The notes under the pieces were generated by a model. The model worked only from the letters and a program-made list of their open reading frames with translations, did not search any database and was not told the DNA's origin. 56,832 bases of DNA from contig JACDFR010000022.1 of the NCBI GenBank assembly GCA_013815685.1, forward strand, positions 1-56,832, given 5' to 3'. A program made the translations under genes and the position numbers. The DNA comes from Ramlibacter sp. (lineage in GTDB: Bacteria > Pseudomonadota > Gammaproteobacteria > Burkholderiales > Burkholderiaceae_C). Numbering within the stretch: position 1 is the first letter of the stretch; the number at the start of each line of letters is the position of its first letter. Positions 27,401-35,661 of the stretch are shown here, one piece after another.

Positions 27401-28894
27401 CCGCCCGGCAAGGGAAAGGAGCGAAGTTTCGCTTCGTGCGGACAGGCAAAGCAAGTGGGCGGGCTGCACCGGAACGTCCGCTTGTGCGGTTTGTGCCCGC
27501 AACCTGGCGCGCGTCTGCGCGGTGTCTTCGGATGGTGCCGCCTCGACAACGACGTGGGCGTTCGTGCCGCTGAATCCGAAGCCGCTGATCCCGCCGATGC
27601 GTCGCGGTGCGGGCCAGGGCGTGGTCTCTCGCGCAATGGCAAAAGGCAGTCGCTGCCACGGGATGTGGGGGTTGAGCTTGCCAAGCTGGGGATATCCGGG
27701 AATGACACCTCGATCGAGGGAAAGCACGAGCTTGATCAGTCCCGCCATTCCCGCGGCAAGTTCGCAGTGGCCCACCAGTGTTTTGACCGACCCTATGTAG
27801 AGGGGCTGGCTGGAACTGTGACTTTGGCCGAAGACCTCACCCAACGCGCCGACTTCGATGGGATCCCCCAGTGCGGTACCGGTGCCGTGAGCTTCTACAT
27901 AGCCCACCGCTTGGGGACTTACCCCCGCGTTTGCCAGGGCCTGCCGGATCAAGGCGGCTTGGGATGGGCCACTTGGCACTGTCAAGCCGCCCGTGGCGCC
28001 ATCCTGGTTGACGGAACTGCCGCGAATGATGGCATGCACCCGGTCACCGTCGGCACGGGCACGGCTCAAGGTCTTGAGCACGAGCACCGCCGCGCCTTCC
28101 GATCGAACATAGCCGTTCGCCTGCTGGTCAAAAGTGCGGCAGCGCCCGTCATGCGAGAGCATGCGGGCTTTCGAGAATGCGATGGTCGCCTCCGGCGCCA
28201 GCAGCAGATTGGCGCTGGCCACAAGCGCCATCGTGCACTCGCCTCGGCGCAAGCTTTCCGCCGCGCAATGCACCGCTACCAGCGACGAGGAGCACGCGGT
28301 GTCGATGGACAGGCATGGGCCGGTCAAGCCAAAGGTGTAGGCGATCCGGCCCGCAGCCACGCTAGGCGCGTTGCCGGTACCCCAGTATGCATTCAGATTC
28401 TCGGGATCGGACGCCGCCATCCGGCCATAATCGGCGCCCGTGATGGCCACGAAAACACCGGTGGCCGAACCTTCCAGCGTGTCGGGTGCGATGGCGCCGT
28501 TTTCCAGCGCCGCCCATGTAAGCTCGAGCAGAAAACGCTGCTGTGGATCCATGAGCGCCGCCTCCCGCGGCGCGATGTTGAAGAATGCGGCGTCGAACAT
28601 GTCGACGTCAGCGACAAAGCCGCCTTGGCGCGTGCACATCTTGCCCAATGCGTCCGGATCCTGGTCGTACAACCTGTCAATATCCCATCGATCCGGCGGA
28701 ACCTCGGATATCGCATTCCGGCCCTCCGAGAGAAGCGACCAGAATTCTTCGAGCCCATCCGCGCCAGGAAAACGGCAGGACATGCCGACGATGGCAATAG
28801 GCTCTATCTGGCGCTGCTTGAGCGACTCGAGCTCGCCTTCCAGCTTTTGGATGACCTTGAACGCCCTCTTTAGATCAGTTGAGTTTTCAGCCAT
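21476..28894 (-). CDS. Fully reducing type I polyketide synthase (KS-AT-DH-ER-KR-ACP-hydrolase)
   Basis: A 2472-residue protein starting at ATG 28894. KS about 31-455 (DTACSSS, EAHGTGT, and His in LVGHCELAAG). AT about 560-870 (GHSVGEF; HAFH suggests malonyl-CoA). DH about 930-1215 (DHRVYDRVVVP, with Asp for the usual Gly; DGCFQ). A structural KR subdomain about 1250-1470. ER about 1480-1790 (HACAGGVGQAALQ). KR about 1812-2000 (GGLGALG; SSIASITG...NYAAAN). ACP about 2080-2165 (LGFDSLM). A C-terminal alpha/beta hydrolase from about 2205 (HGILDQ, GHSMGS). It should build and release a saturated chain, acting iteratively or once. The hydrolase is more like a free esterase than a classical PKS thioesterase. 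Confidence 0.95.
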   Translation of the reverse strand: MAENSTDLKRAFKVIQKLEGELESLKQRQIEPIAIVGMSCRFPGADGLEEFWSLLSEGRNAISEVPPDRWDIDRLYDQDPDALGKMCTRQGGFVADVDMFDAAFFNIAPREAALMDPQQRFLLELTWAALENGAIAPDTLEGSATGVFVAITGADYGRMAASDPENLNAYWGTGNAPSVAAGRIAYTFGLTGPCLSIDTACSSSLVAVHCAAESLRRGECTMALVASANLLLAPEATIAFSKARMLSHDGRCRTFDQQANGYVRSEGAAVLVLKTLSRARADGDRVHAIIRGSSVNQDGATGGLTVPSGPSQAALIRQALANAGVSPQAVGYVEAHGTGTALGDPIEVGALGEVFGQSHSSSQPLYIGSVKTLVGHCELAAGMAGLIKLVLSLDRGVIPGYPQLGKLNPHIPWQRLPFAIARETTPWPAPRRIGGISGFGFSGTNAHVVVEAAPSEDTAQTRARLRAQTAQADVPVQPAHLLCLSARSETSLLSLAGRYADYLSHRSTLDIDSICRTAATGRSHLPHRLALAATTAAELAAELAPIATGVRKGLSGVAPVTVPRLAFLFSGQGAQYAGMGQRLYELHPVFRQAIERCEEVFACELDRPLRDLLWGACAGKLSETRYTQPALFAFEYALAQFWLSWGVRPSFVMGHSVGEFAAACLAGIFSLEDGARLVAARGRLMQELPPGGAMAALVAPRGLVASKIAGMTDRVSIAAFNTPAQTVISGARGVVLDICARMSAEYGVADAGLLDVSHAFHSPLMRPMLGAFRKVAESVSFSRPSIGFLSTLTGQLVGDEICSADYWVEHVSAPVDFVAGMASLAGQGTDIALEIGPTTTLTGLARASLGDSPMHRLNSLRRDGDDWKEILAALGRLYVAGASIDWRRAGRLDQPPPARLTLPDYPFERRRYWLPEASGGSILGRAASGARHGHPLLGTPLATAALPANDVLYQSALSARRPGFLNDHRVYDRVVVPAAAYVDMALSAATSLHPELAPGLANLSIQAALVVTQERPTVVQTVVTQGATSGRHGLRIFSNPTGGDDTATVDWRLHVTGEINSAAAQPVAPIDLAGLRGRFTEAGENLDIQDFYEGYTALGLNYGPAFRTVRAITRIPATGEGGESLARVAINTNSELGHLIHPALLDGCFQAVGAIFSDLEGGAAYLPIAIEHLRLLDPIPDTIWSHAVLRKAPESSARVVVDIRLINDDGRVVATVEGLEAVPVDRRALILATANWKDKLYAVDWMLQPRRLAAAEGQEQQSGLAPGGGWLVIADQGGVCAKLADALEARNQQVVRTRANEADGMTKRDWLQLISRQFNSRGLPLAGVVHLGAADAMDTDEPAARAQAEERVCGSTLGLVQALMEIPGQRPPRLWLVTKGAQAVDDQGPAHLVQSMLWGFARTIALEHPGLECTCIDLPAQEGGLPDSLIDDIASPEAEPQIAYRQGRRYLARLRDIKSLQGQGNLVVPDGAFRLRAANYGAFDQLALVDCERVAPADGEIEIEIRAAAINFKDVLFCLGMLREFSERNGIMTAPAQPLGFECAGRVVRVGAHVADLAPGDEVFAMAPSAMASHVTVNRRLVHRKPAGLSFAAAAALPTVFMTAVYSLERLARIQRGDRVLIHACAGGVGQAALQIARRAGAVVYGTASPGKWRVLKDQGVGHVMNSRNLDFADELMQVTGGRGVDIVINSLNGEFIEKSANVLARGGRFIEIGKIGIWSAEQMAAYRPDISYASFDLGEIDDTGGRMQAELLGDVVRAFEAGELEPLPVKIFPITRAEAGFRYLAQASNIGKVVLSVPAPDDAADQVIRPDRSYLVTGGLGALGLEIAGRLVADGARHVILAGRNPNPAAYPPIADMPDGACAHVWPMDVADPASVAAVIARIGRELPPLGGIVHAAGVLDDATIANQNWNQFQRVLAPKVAGAWNLHRATEGMKLRFFVLFSSIASITGAPGQSNYAAANAYLDGLARLRHSQGLPVTCINWGPWDKDGMAERAREANQARFAALGLGRLSVADNLDAFSFLLGSEIPAALVADIKWSRFLPTLPDAGAAALYSLVERSTARATAGEAGMLLKQIKAAAPEARVAMLADALRTQVATVIGLGSPGMIDLDQPLRSLGFDSLMMVELKNRIETGLRCTLNPTSLIDHPTLNKLATYLLDMVFGSGDAVVATAADSRESGIAFAHMTETAIQIDDRRIGLCRWGNATSVPLVVCIHGILDQAAIWDCLADGLCRAGSSVLAPDLRGHGASSHHAAGSKITALDFAMDLGEVLKREATGRRVVLVGHSMGSVVSALYTSLNPDSVAHLVLIEPIMPSRGRQIHKSGDRLAQDLQHLSDMPAQPVYPDLESAARMLALNHPKLSKETVLGLTRRITREVEGGIGWTWDPRMRNWLKFLHGQQDYLAMLSELRVPSTRIYGCASDLAGTTALLAPNLILPQSESFTIDGGHNLHTDATQALLERMIATLKTVSEG

Positions 28895-29053
28895 ATACAA
28901 ACAAGGTGTTAAGAAGGTCGACCCCATGCGCATATCGCGCGGACGGGCTGTTCGGCGTCAACGTGGCGACTGTCGGAGCAAATTCCAAACGGCTCATCAA
29001 ATCCCGCCGAGTCCGTCGGGCAGAGACTGCTATGCGTGTCCCATTGATCGACT

Positions 29054-29473
29054 TCAGATGCCGTACTTTTCAAAAGTGCGCCGCATATGCGCATCGAAAT
29101 CACCCGATTCCGCTGGATCGGCTTGCGTCGAATCGGTTACGTGGGGCGGATCCAATCCTCCGGCAGGCGTGGAGGTTTCCAGCCCAAGAGCTTGTTCGAT
29201 GACGAAAGCAGCGAGGCGCTCGGGCGTCGGATAGTTGAAAAACAACGTGGTCGGCAGCGCACAGCCAAGTTCTTCCTCCAGGTCTTCCTTCAACTCGAGC
29301 GCCCGCTTCGAGTCGATGCCTAGCTCCGTGAAGCGGGATCGGCTGTTAGCCAGAGCAGGGCTGTCGAGATGCAGCGCTTCGCACAGCCGAGCGATGACAT
29401 GGTCGACGAGGACAGCAGTTCGCAGCGATGGCACTGCGCTGTGCAAGCGGGCAATCAATAATTGATCAGGCAT
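29054..29473 (-). CDS. Free-standing acyl carrier protein
   Basis: A 139-residue protein with a single carrier domain (about 25-100). The phosphopantetheine Ser lies in FTELGIDSKRALEL, followed by EELGCALPTTLFFNYPT, which is typical of PKS-type carriers. A C-terminal tail of about 35 polar residues follows (FDAHMRRTFEKYGI at the end) and may be a docking element. The start is 16 bases after the upstream aminotransferase stop. It is the obvious candidate acceptor for the condensation domain or the loading partner of the acyl-CoA synthetase. Confidence 0.88.
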   Translation of the reverse strand: MPDQLLIARLHSAVPSLRTAVLVDHVIARLCEALHLDSPALANSRSRFTELGIDSKRALELKEDLEEELGCALPTTLFFNYPTPERLAAFVIEQALGLETSTPAGGLDPPHVTDSTQADPAESGDFDAHMRRTFEKYGI

Positions 29474-29489
29474 CGATTTTTTCTCGCAA

Positions 29490-32400
29490 TCAGGCGGCCA
29501 GCTCGGAGGTCGCGGCAGCGGTCGTTTCGTTTTCGATGATCTTGGCAAGGAGATTGAGCCAGCCGTAGATGGCGTCCGCGGTGAAGAGGTCGGTGTTGTA
29601 GTCGAGTTCGATTCGCATGCCTGTCTTGAGGAAGAAGATGTTGAACATCAGGTCGAACTCGATCCATCGGTTAACAGGCGTGACCAACTCCGGCATCGCC
29701 GAGCCAAAAACAGGCATCTCCGTCAACGGCTCAAAATTAAAGGTGATTTCAACCGGCATTTCGCGCCTGGGATCTGGCTGGCCCAGATACAGCGCGCATA
29801 TCTCGTGATAAGGGAAGCGGGAATGGGACATGATGTCATTCATCGCTGCGCGGGACGACCCAAGCACTTCGTCGAAGACCAGGCCCTCGCCGTGCGCCGA
29901 AAGCAGCACCGGCAAGTTCACGCAATTTCCGACCAGGTCGCGCAGGCGGCTGGTGCGGTTGGCGAAGGGAAGTCCGATCACCGGCACACGGCCGCGGTAA
30001 ACGCGGCTGAGAAACAGCTGAACGCAGGCGAGCAACCACGTGAACGTGGTGGTGCTGCTGCGCTTGGCCTGCGCGGCGATCGCGGCTGTCGTCTTTGTGT
30101 CGAACGCAATGCTCGCCCGCCCGCCCGGCCGCGCGCCGGCATGCGGGGAGTGCGGCTCGAGATCCGCGGAGTTTCGCGCCTGGTATGTGCCGATTTTTTC
30201 GATCACCTCGCTCCAGTAGGCTTTATCGGCGGCGTAACGATCGCTGGTGCGATAGTCGTTTTCCTGCGCGATCCAGGCAGCGTACGGCACCGCGCGCGAC
30301 GCAGGCAGACCGTTGAAACGCTGAGCGATCTCTTTGAGCAACACGCCAAGGCTCCACCCATCGCAGACCAGGTGATGCAACGACAGGCACAGAAACGCAC
30401 CGCCATGCTCGAATTCATGAAGCTGTACGCGCAGGTTGCGGCCAGCCTCGAGGTCGAGCGGGCGTGCCTGTTCCCGGTCCGCCAGCTGGGCCGCGATGTC
30501 AGCAGTCAGTTTGCCGGTGTGAGAGATGCGTTCGACCGCAAATCCGTTGCATGGCTCCATCTCCTGCACACCCAGGACGAGGTCGAGGCGACAGCCGAGT
30601 GCATCGTGGCTCCCGATCGCGGCGTCGACAGCTGCAGCCAGGAGGGCGGTGTCAACGGGCTCGTTGAAGCGAAAACCGAAGCAGACGTTGTTCGCCATCC
30701 TCCCCTCGGGTCGGGAGCGGTCGAGGGCAAGAAAGCGTTGCTGGGCGTCGGACAGTCCAATACGGTTTCCAGGCGCGCCTGGGGCTGGGCTCGCGGCCTC
30801 TTTTCTCTCACCGGCGCGGCGTGGCGCCTCGTCGACAACAGGAATGAGGCCGAGAGGCGCGAGTTCTTTGCAAACAGTGCGCACCGTTGCAACCAGCTGA
30901 TCGATGTCCTGTGCCGTGTGGGCAGTGGAAACGAAACAGTTTCTACCCTCCCAGATGTAGATACCGTTCGCAAGCAGGTGATAGAAGAAAAGGTCGAGGT
31001 TGCCTGTCGAGGCGAAGCGGAACAGCGAACTGAACTGCTCGATGGTAACGTCGACGCCCTCTTCCTCGAACACCTTGATCAGGCGGCCAGCCAGCGCGCA
31101 TGTCGTCTCGTTCAAACGCTGATAGAAACCGAGGTCGGTGTTCTCCAGGTGTTCCAGGACCGCAAGCGAAGCAGCCATGGTCAACGGATGTTTGGAGAAG
31201 GTGCCGGCGAAAAATATCGTCGGTTTTTCCGGGTAACTCGCATCGCCGAATTGCCACCACCCGCCGTCGATGCCATCCATACAGACCGCCGTGCCCGCGA
31301 CCACCCCGATTGGCATCCCGCCTCCCACTACTTTGCCATAGGCACAGAGGTCGGCGCGGACGCCAAAGTACTCCTGAGCGCCGCCGCGGGCGCAGCGGAA
31401 GCCGGAAATTACCTCGTCGAAGATCAATACGATGCCGTGGTTGCGCGTTATTTCGCGCAACCGCGCGAGGAATGGACCAGGCTGCAGGGAGGGCGCCCGG
31501 CTTTGCACCGGCTCGACCAACACAGCGCCGATCTCGGCGTGGTGTTCTTCAATGTAGGCATGGGCGGAAGGTTCGCAATAGTCGAGCACGATGGTGTCGG
31601 TGACCAGGGATTCCGGTGTGCCAGGGCTCGCCGGCCGGGTCGATCCCTGCGCAGCGCTGCGCGCGAGAAAGCCATCGAAGCTGCCGTGATAGGAGTTTTT
31701 GAAGATGACTATTTTGTCCCGGCCGGCCGCGAGGCGCGCCAGGCGCACCGCCGTCATCGTGGCTTCTGTGCCCGAATTGCAGAACACCACGCGGTCATGA
31801 CCGGTGAATTCGGCGATAAGCGCCGCTACGCGGCCCGCCATGGGCGACTGGGGCCCGATCGCCATCCCCAGATCGATCTGGGAACGCAGGGGCTGGACAA
31901 TAAATTCCGGAGCATGTCCGAAAAGATGCACACCGAAACCCATGGTGAAGTCGATGTACCGGTTGTTGTCGATATCGACAATGTGCGAGCCTTCGGCCCT
32001 CGTGGCGACGATCGGATAGACGAGCTCTTTTAGTAGCGGCCGAAAGCCCGCCGAAACCCGGTTGTCCGCCAAGGCTCTGCGATACTTTTGCGCGAGCGCC
32101 TTGGAACTGCCCGCGCGTGCCTCTTGTCGCCGACCAAGTTCTTCGATATGGGCCAGCTTGCGCTTGTCGTCCTTGCGACTGTCGGGTTCGATCCGCGTCG
32201 AAAATGCACTGAAGCGGTCGTTGGATGCACGCTCGGCTGGTGCACGCGCAGCGGGCTCCGTGGCGGCGGCCTTGTCGGGCGCTGGGGAAGACGCGGCAGC
32301 CGCAGGAGCCGTAGGCTCGCCGGGAGCCAGACCCAGCAGGGAAAGCTGGCGCTCCATGAGTTCCAGCTGGCGCCGGAAGATGTCCTTGATGGCCCCGACG

Positions 32401-32783
32401 TCGCCTGTCATCGGCCGGCCCCCCGACAACGCTTCGTTCTGCGCCACCGGTAGCGGTACCGAGGCACCCGCCGCGGGAGCGAGTCGGGCCGCGGAGCCCG
32501 CCTGCGTGCGCAGCACCGGCTCCCATTGGCCATGGTCGTGGATATAGCGGGCGACCTTGGCAACCGTGCTAACAGTTTCGTAGATCTCTCCGATCGATAG
32601 CGAAACCTTGTAGCGTCGATTGATATCTTGCAGCGTCTCGGCAAGGATCATGGAATCCGCACCCATATCCACGAACAGGCGCTCGGGGTCGATGCTTTGA
32701 GGCGTCTGGCCCAGGCTGTGCGCGAGTTCTCTGCGGATGTGGTCGACGATTCTTAATACGATGCTTGCCAGGTCATCAGCCAT
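29490..32783 (-). CDS. ACP-aminotransferase-condensation tridomain protein
   Basis: A 1097-residue hybrid. ACP about 1-95 (VDMGADSMILAE). A Pro/Ala-rich linker with an amphipathic helix (IFRRQLELMERQLSLLG). Class III PLP aminotransferase about 225-650 (NSGTEATMTAVRL, LIFDEVISGFR, Lys in FAGTFSKHPLTMAAS). An NRPS condensation domain about 675-1090 with an intact HHLVCDG (about 805). The order resembles the beta-amination unit of mycosubtilin and iturin synthetases, where a beta-keto thioester becomes a beta-amine before condensation. ATG 32783 is chosen for its aagggg site; GTG 32792 is possible. It overlaps the KS-AT gene by 8 bases. No adenylation domain follows. Confidence 0.93.
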   Translation of the reverse strand: MADDLASIVLRIVDHIRRELAHSLGQTPQSIDPERLFVDMGADSMILAETLQDINRRYKVSLSIGEIYETVSTVAKVARYIHDHGQWEPVLRTQAGSAARLAPAAGASVPLPVAQNEALSGGRPMTGDVGAIKDIFRRQLELMERQLSLLGLAPGEPTAPAAAASSPAPDKAAATEPAARAPAERASNDRFSAFSTRIEPDSRKDDKRKLAHIEELGRRQEARAGSSKALAQKYRRALADNRVSAGFRPLLKELVYPIVATRAEGSHIVDIDNNRYIDFTMGFGVHLFGHAPEFIVQPLRSQIDLGMAIGPQSPMAGRVAALIAEFTGHDRVVFCNSGTEATMTAVRLARLAAGRDKIVIFKNSYHGSFDGFLARSAAQGSTRPASPGTPESLVTDTIVLDYCEPSAHAYIEEHHAEIGAVLVEPVQSRAPSLQPGPFLARLREITRNHGIVLIFDEVISGFRCARGGAQEYFGVRADLCAYGKVVGGGMPIGVVAGTAVCMDGIDGGWWQFGDASYPEKPTIFFAGTFSKHPLTMAASLAVLEHLENTDLGFYQRLNETTCALAGRLIKVFEEEGVDVTIEQFSSLFRFASTGNLDLFFYHLLANGIYIWEGRNCFVSTAHTAQDIDQLVATVRTVCKELAPLGLIPVVDEAPRRAGERKEAASPAPGAPGNRIGLSDAQQRFLALDRSRPEGRMANNVCFGFRFNEPVDTALLAAAVDAAIGSHDALGCRLDLVLGVQEMEPCNGFAVERISHTGKLTADIAAQLADREQARPLDLEAGRNLRVQLHEFEHGGAFLCLSLHHLVCDGWSLGVLLKEIAQRFNGLPASRAVPYAAWIAQENDYRTSDRYAADKAYWSEVIEKIGTYQARNSADLEPHSPHAGARPGGRASIAFDTKTTAAIAAQAKRSSTTTFTWLLACVQLFLSRVYRGRVPVIGLPFANRTSRLRDLVGNCVNLPVLLSAHGEGLVFDEVLGSSRAAMNDIMSHSRFPYHEICALYLGQPDPRREMPVEITFNFEPLTEMPVFGSAMPELVTPVNRWIEFDLMFNIFFLKTGMRIELDYNTDLFTADAIYGWLNLLAKIIENETTAAATSELAA

Positions 32784-35661
32784 GTTGCTCACCCCTTATT
32801 TGCATCGCGTGTTGATTGTTGTGCGCGTTTCCTTGCCGCTGGCCTTCCAGTACGCCAAGTTGGCCGCCTATCACATCAAGTTGAAGCTCGATCAAGTCCA
32901 TCGCCGCGGTGGGCGAAACCGTTCGCGGCGCGGCGATGCCGCGCCCCGCGGGCGGCGCTATCGAGGCGGGCGCCGGTTCCGGCACTCCCCAGAATTTCTG
33001 GTTGCCGAGTTTTCTGGCCGGCACGCGCGCCGGTCTCGTCCGTGGCAATACCGGGTCGATCCGGATGTCGGCATTGCATTCATACAATCGTCCCAGGGCC
33101 TTGAGCAATGCCAGGACACCGTCCGCGCCACGACGCTGTACGGCAATAGCCTCTATGCCCGCCGCGTTGTGGTCGCGCGAGATGAGTTGGGACAGCGTCC
33201 GATCCGGGCCGATTTCCAGGAAAAGGTCGAAACCACTTTCAATGAGTGTGTTGATTCCCCGGGAAAACTCAACGGACGCAACGATATGGCGGCTCCAGTA
33301 GTCCGACCCCGGCGGCAAATCGCGGAGAAACTGCCCATCGAGGTTGGAGATGACCGGAAGCCGCGAGGGCTGAGTGGTAAGAGTGCGCGTGAAAAGCGCG
33401 AGCTTTTCGGCCGCGAATGCAAACGCGGGGGAGTGGAAAGCATGTCGCGTGGGGACACGCCGGTGGACGATTCCCACGGCGCCGGCCGCCACTGCGAAGG
33501 TAACGATGTCTGAATCAGCGCCGCTGACGGTCACCGAGGAAGTACTGTTGAGCGCGGCTACGTGGATCGGCAACCCCGACCGCGCGATGAGGTCCCGAGT
33601 CGTCGCCTCAGTCGCAAAGAGAGCCAGCATCGCCCCGGAAGGACTCACGCCCTGCATAAGCCGGGCGCGTTCGTTCACCAGCGCCACCGCGGCGTCCAGG
33701 TCGAGCATGCCCGCGATTGTCTGCGCAACGATTTCGCCGAGGCTGTGGCCGATCACGGCCCCGGGCGTGACGCTCGCCGCCATCGCCAGCTGCGCCAGTG
33801 CGTATTCGAGACAGAAAAGCGCCAACTGAGCCAGGTGGGTGTCTTCAAGCATCCTCTCGGTCCCCCCCCGGCCGCCCTGGAGCAGGTCGCCGACCGTGAA
33901 GCCTGATCGCGCCTGAATGCGGCCGGCGCAATCGTCGAAGGCCTCTCTGAAAGTCGTATTGCCGGCGTACAGTCCCGCGCCCATGCCGGCATACTGACTG
34001 CCCTGGCCGCTGAAAACGAAGGCAATCCGCGGTTTGCACACGCGGTCAGTCGCGACCGTGTTTCTGAGTTGCTGTACCGCGTCTGTCCGATCCGCGGCGG
34101 CCACCGCCACGCGATGGCGTAATGGGTCCCGGTGGTAGGCGAGTGTGGAGGCTACTGCCTGAATCGGTTCACCGCCGTTCTCCAGGAGGTCGGCCAGGCA
34201 TCGAGCGTCGGCGAGTGCAAGTTCACTGCTGTGCGCCGACAGCAGCAGCAGTGTCGGTTCGGCATCGGCGCCTGGTTCAATTGCGGTCGAGGCCTCGTCC
34301 GGCTCCTCGCCGCACGCCACGATGACGTGGGCGTTGGAGCCGCCAAAACCGAAAGAGCTGACACCGATACAAGCCCCGCCGCGCAGCGGAATCGCCGTCT
34401 CGGCGATTGCAAGTTGTCCGCGTGCCTTGTCGATCAAATCACTATAGGGGGGGCTCGCGGCATGAGGCGGGATCATGCCGTGTTCGAGCATCAGCATGGC
34501 CTTGATCAGCCCACCCATTCCGGCGGCCGCTTCCATGTGGCCGACATTGGCCTTGGCCGAACCAACGTGGCAACTGGTTCCTGGCGCATCGGAAAGCACC
34601 TCCCGCAGCGCATTGAACTCGATCGCATCGCCGAGTTTTGTGCCGGTACCGTGGGCTTCCACATAGGCGAGGTCGTGCAGGGGCACGCGGGCGCGTGCCA
34701 TGGCGGCTCGGATCACCTGCTCCTGGCTCAGTCCATTGGGCGCACTGATGCCATTGCTGCGCCCATCCTGATTGACCGCGGTCCCGCGAATCACGCAGCG
34801 GGCACGGCCGGCGAGCCTGGAGACGTCTGTCGAACGGGTGAGAACAATGACACCCACCCCTTCGGCGCGGCCATAGCCGTCGGCATCGGCGCTGAACGTA
34901 TTGCACCGGCCATTCGGCGAAAGCATCGTCGCCTGTGAAAAGGAGAGGGTCAGGTCGGCCGAGACGATGACATTGACCCCGCCTACGATCGCGAGATCAA
35001 GCTCGTCGCGCTCAAGAGACTGCAGTGCGACGTGCAGCGCCGTCAGTGATGACGAACAAGCCGTATCGACGGTAAGGCTTGGCCCCTTGAGGTTGTAGTA
35101 ATACGAAATGCGGTTTGCGAGAATGCTGTGCGAATTCCCGATACCGTGATAGGCGTCGATCGCTTGCTTGCTGCCGCTACCGAGCAGCATGTAGTCCGTA
35201 CTGCCCGCACCAACGAAGACACCGACGGCCAGTCCACGCAAGGCTTGGCGGGTGAGACCGGCATCCTCCAGCGCATCATGTGTCGCGGTCAGCAGCAAAC
35301 GCTGCTGCGGATCGAGCTTGGCCGCTTCGCGCGGCGAGACGCTGAAATAGTCGGCATCGAATCCGGCTATGTCGCGCAGATAGCCGCCTTTCAGCGTGGT
35401 GATCCGCGGCGCGAGCTCCGGGTCGCGCATCGCGGCCCATAAACCGAGCCGATCCGCGGCCGGCTCGGCCGCGACCGCTCTCCCCTCCAACAGCAACTGC
35501 CAGTATTCGTCCAAGCTATCGGCGCACGGAAACCGGCAAGCAGCGCCGATCACTGCGGCCGTTGCCGGGCGCCCCTCTTGCGGCAATGCCCGCGCATTTA
35601 CCGGAGCAGGCGCGCGCAGCGACGTGGGTGGCTGCGGCCGTGCCGACGGTACATCGTGCAT
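32776..35661 (-). CDS. KS-AT polyketide synthase half-module
   Basis: A 961-residue protein. KS about 45-470 with DTACSSS (about 200), EAHGTGT and His in KANVGHMEAAAG. AT about 545-850 with GHSLGE (about 637) and HAFH, predicting malonyl-CoA. It has no reductive domains and no carrier. The C-terminal helix (MDLIELQLDVIGGQLGVL) looks like the partner of the similar helix in the next protein, whose ACP would complete the module. It performs one extension that leaves a beta-ketone for the aminotransferase. The ATG overlaps the upstream stop by one base (TAATG). Confidence 0.93.
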   Translation of the reverse strand: MHDVPSARPQPPTSLRAPAPVNARALPQEGRPATAAVIGAACRFPCADSLDEYWQLLLEGRAVAAEPAADRLGLWAAMRDPELAPRITTLKGGYLRDIAGFDADYFSVSPREAAKLDPQQRLLLTATHDALEDAGLTRQALRGLAVGVFVGAGSTDYMLLGSGSKQAIDAYHGIGNSHSILANRISYYYNLKGPSLTVDTACSSSLTALHVALQSLERDELDLAIVGGVNVIVSADLTLSFSQATMLSPNGRCNTFSADADGYGRAEGVGVIVLTRSTDVSRLAGRARCVIRGTAVNQDGRSNGISAPNGLSQEQVIRAAMARARVPLHDLAYVEAHGTGTKLGDAIEFNALREVLSDAPGTSCHVGSAKANVGHMEAAAGMGGLIKAMLMLEHGMIPPHAASPPYSDLIDKARGQLAIAETAIPLRGGACIGVSSFGFGGSNAHVIVACGEEPDEASTAIEPGADAEPTLLLLSAHSSELALADARCLADLLENGGEPIQAVASTLAYHRDPLRHRVAVAAADRTDAVQQLRNTVATDRVCKPRIAFVFSGQGSQYAGMGAGLYAGNTTFREAFDDCAGRIQARSGFTVGDLLQGGRGGTERMLEDTHLAQLALFCLEYALAQLAMAASVTPGAVIGHSLGEIVAQTIAGMLDLDAAVALVNERARLMQGVSPSGAMLALFATEATTRDLIARSGLPIHVAALNSTSSVTVSGADSDIVTFAVAAGAVGIVHRRVPTRHAFHSPAFAFAAEKLALFTRTLTTQPSRLPVISNLDGQFLRDLPPGSDYWSRHIVASVEFSRGINTLIESGFDLFLEIGPDRTLSQLISRDHNAAGIEAIAVQRRGADGVLALLKALGRLYECNADIRIDPVLPRTRPARVPARKLGNQKFWGVPEPAPASIAPPAGRGIAAPRTVSPTAAMDLIELQLDVIGGQLGVLEGQRQGNAHNNQHAMQIRGEQHG

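Noticed and set aside
27314..28873. 519-codon plus-strand ORF
   Set aside because: It is antisense to the KS-AT part of the reducing PKS.
29805..32033. 742-codon plus-strand ORF
   Set aside because: It lies wholly antisense to the aminotransferase-condensation gene and has shadow-like composition.
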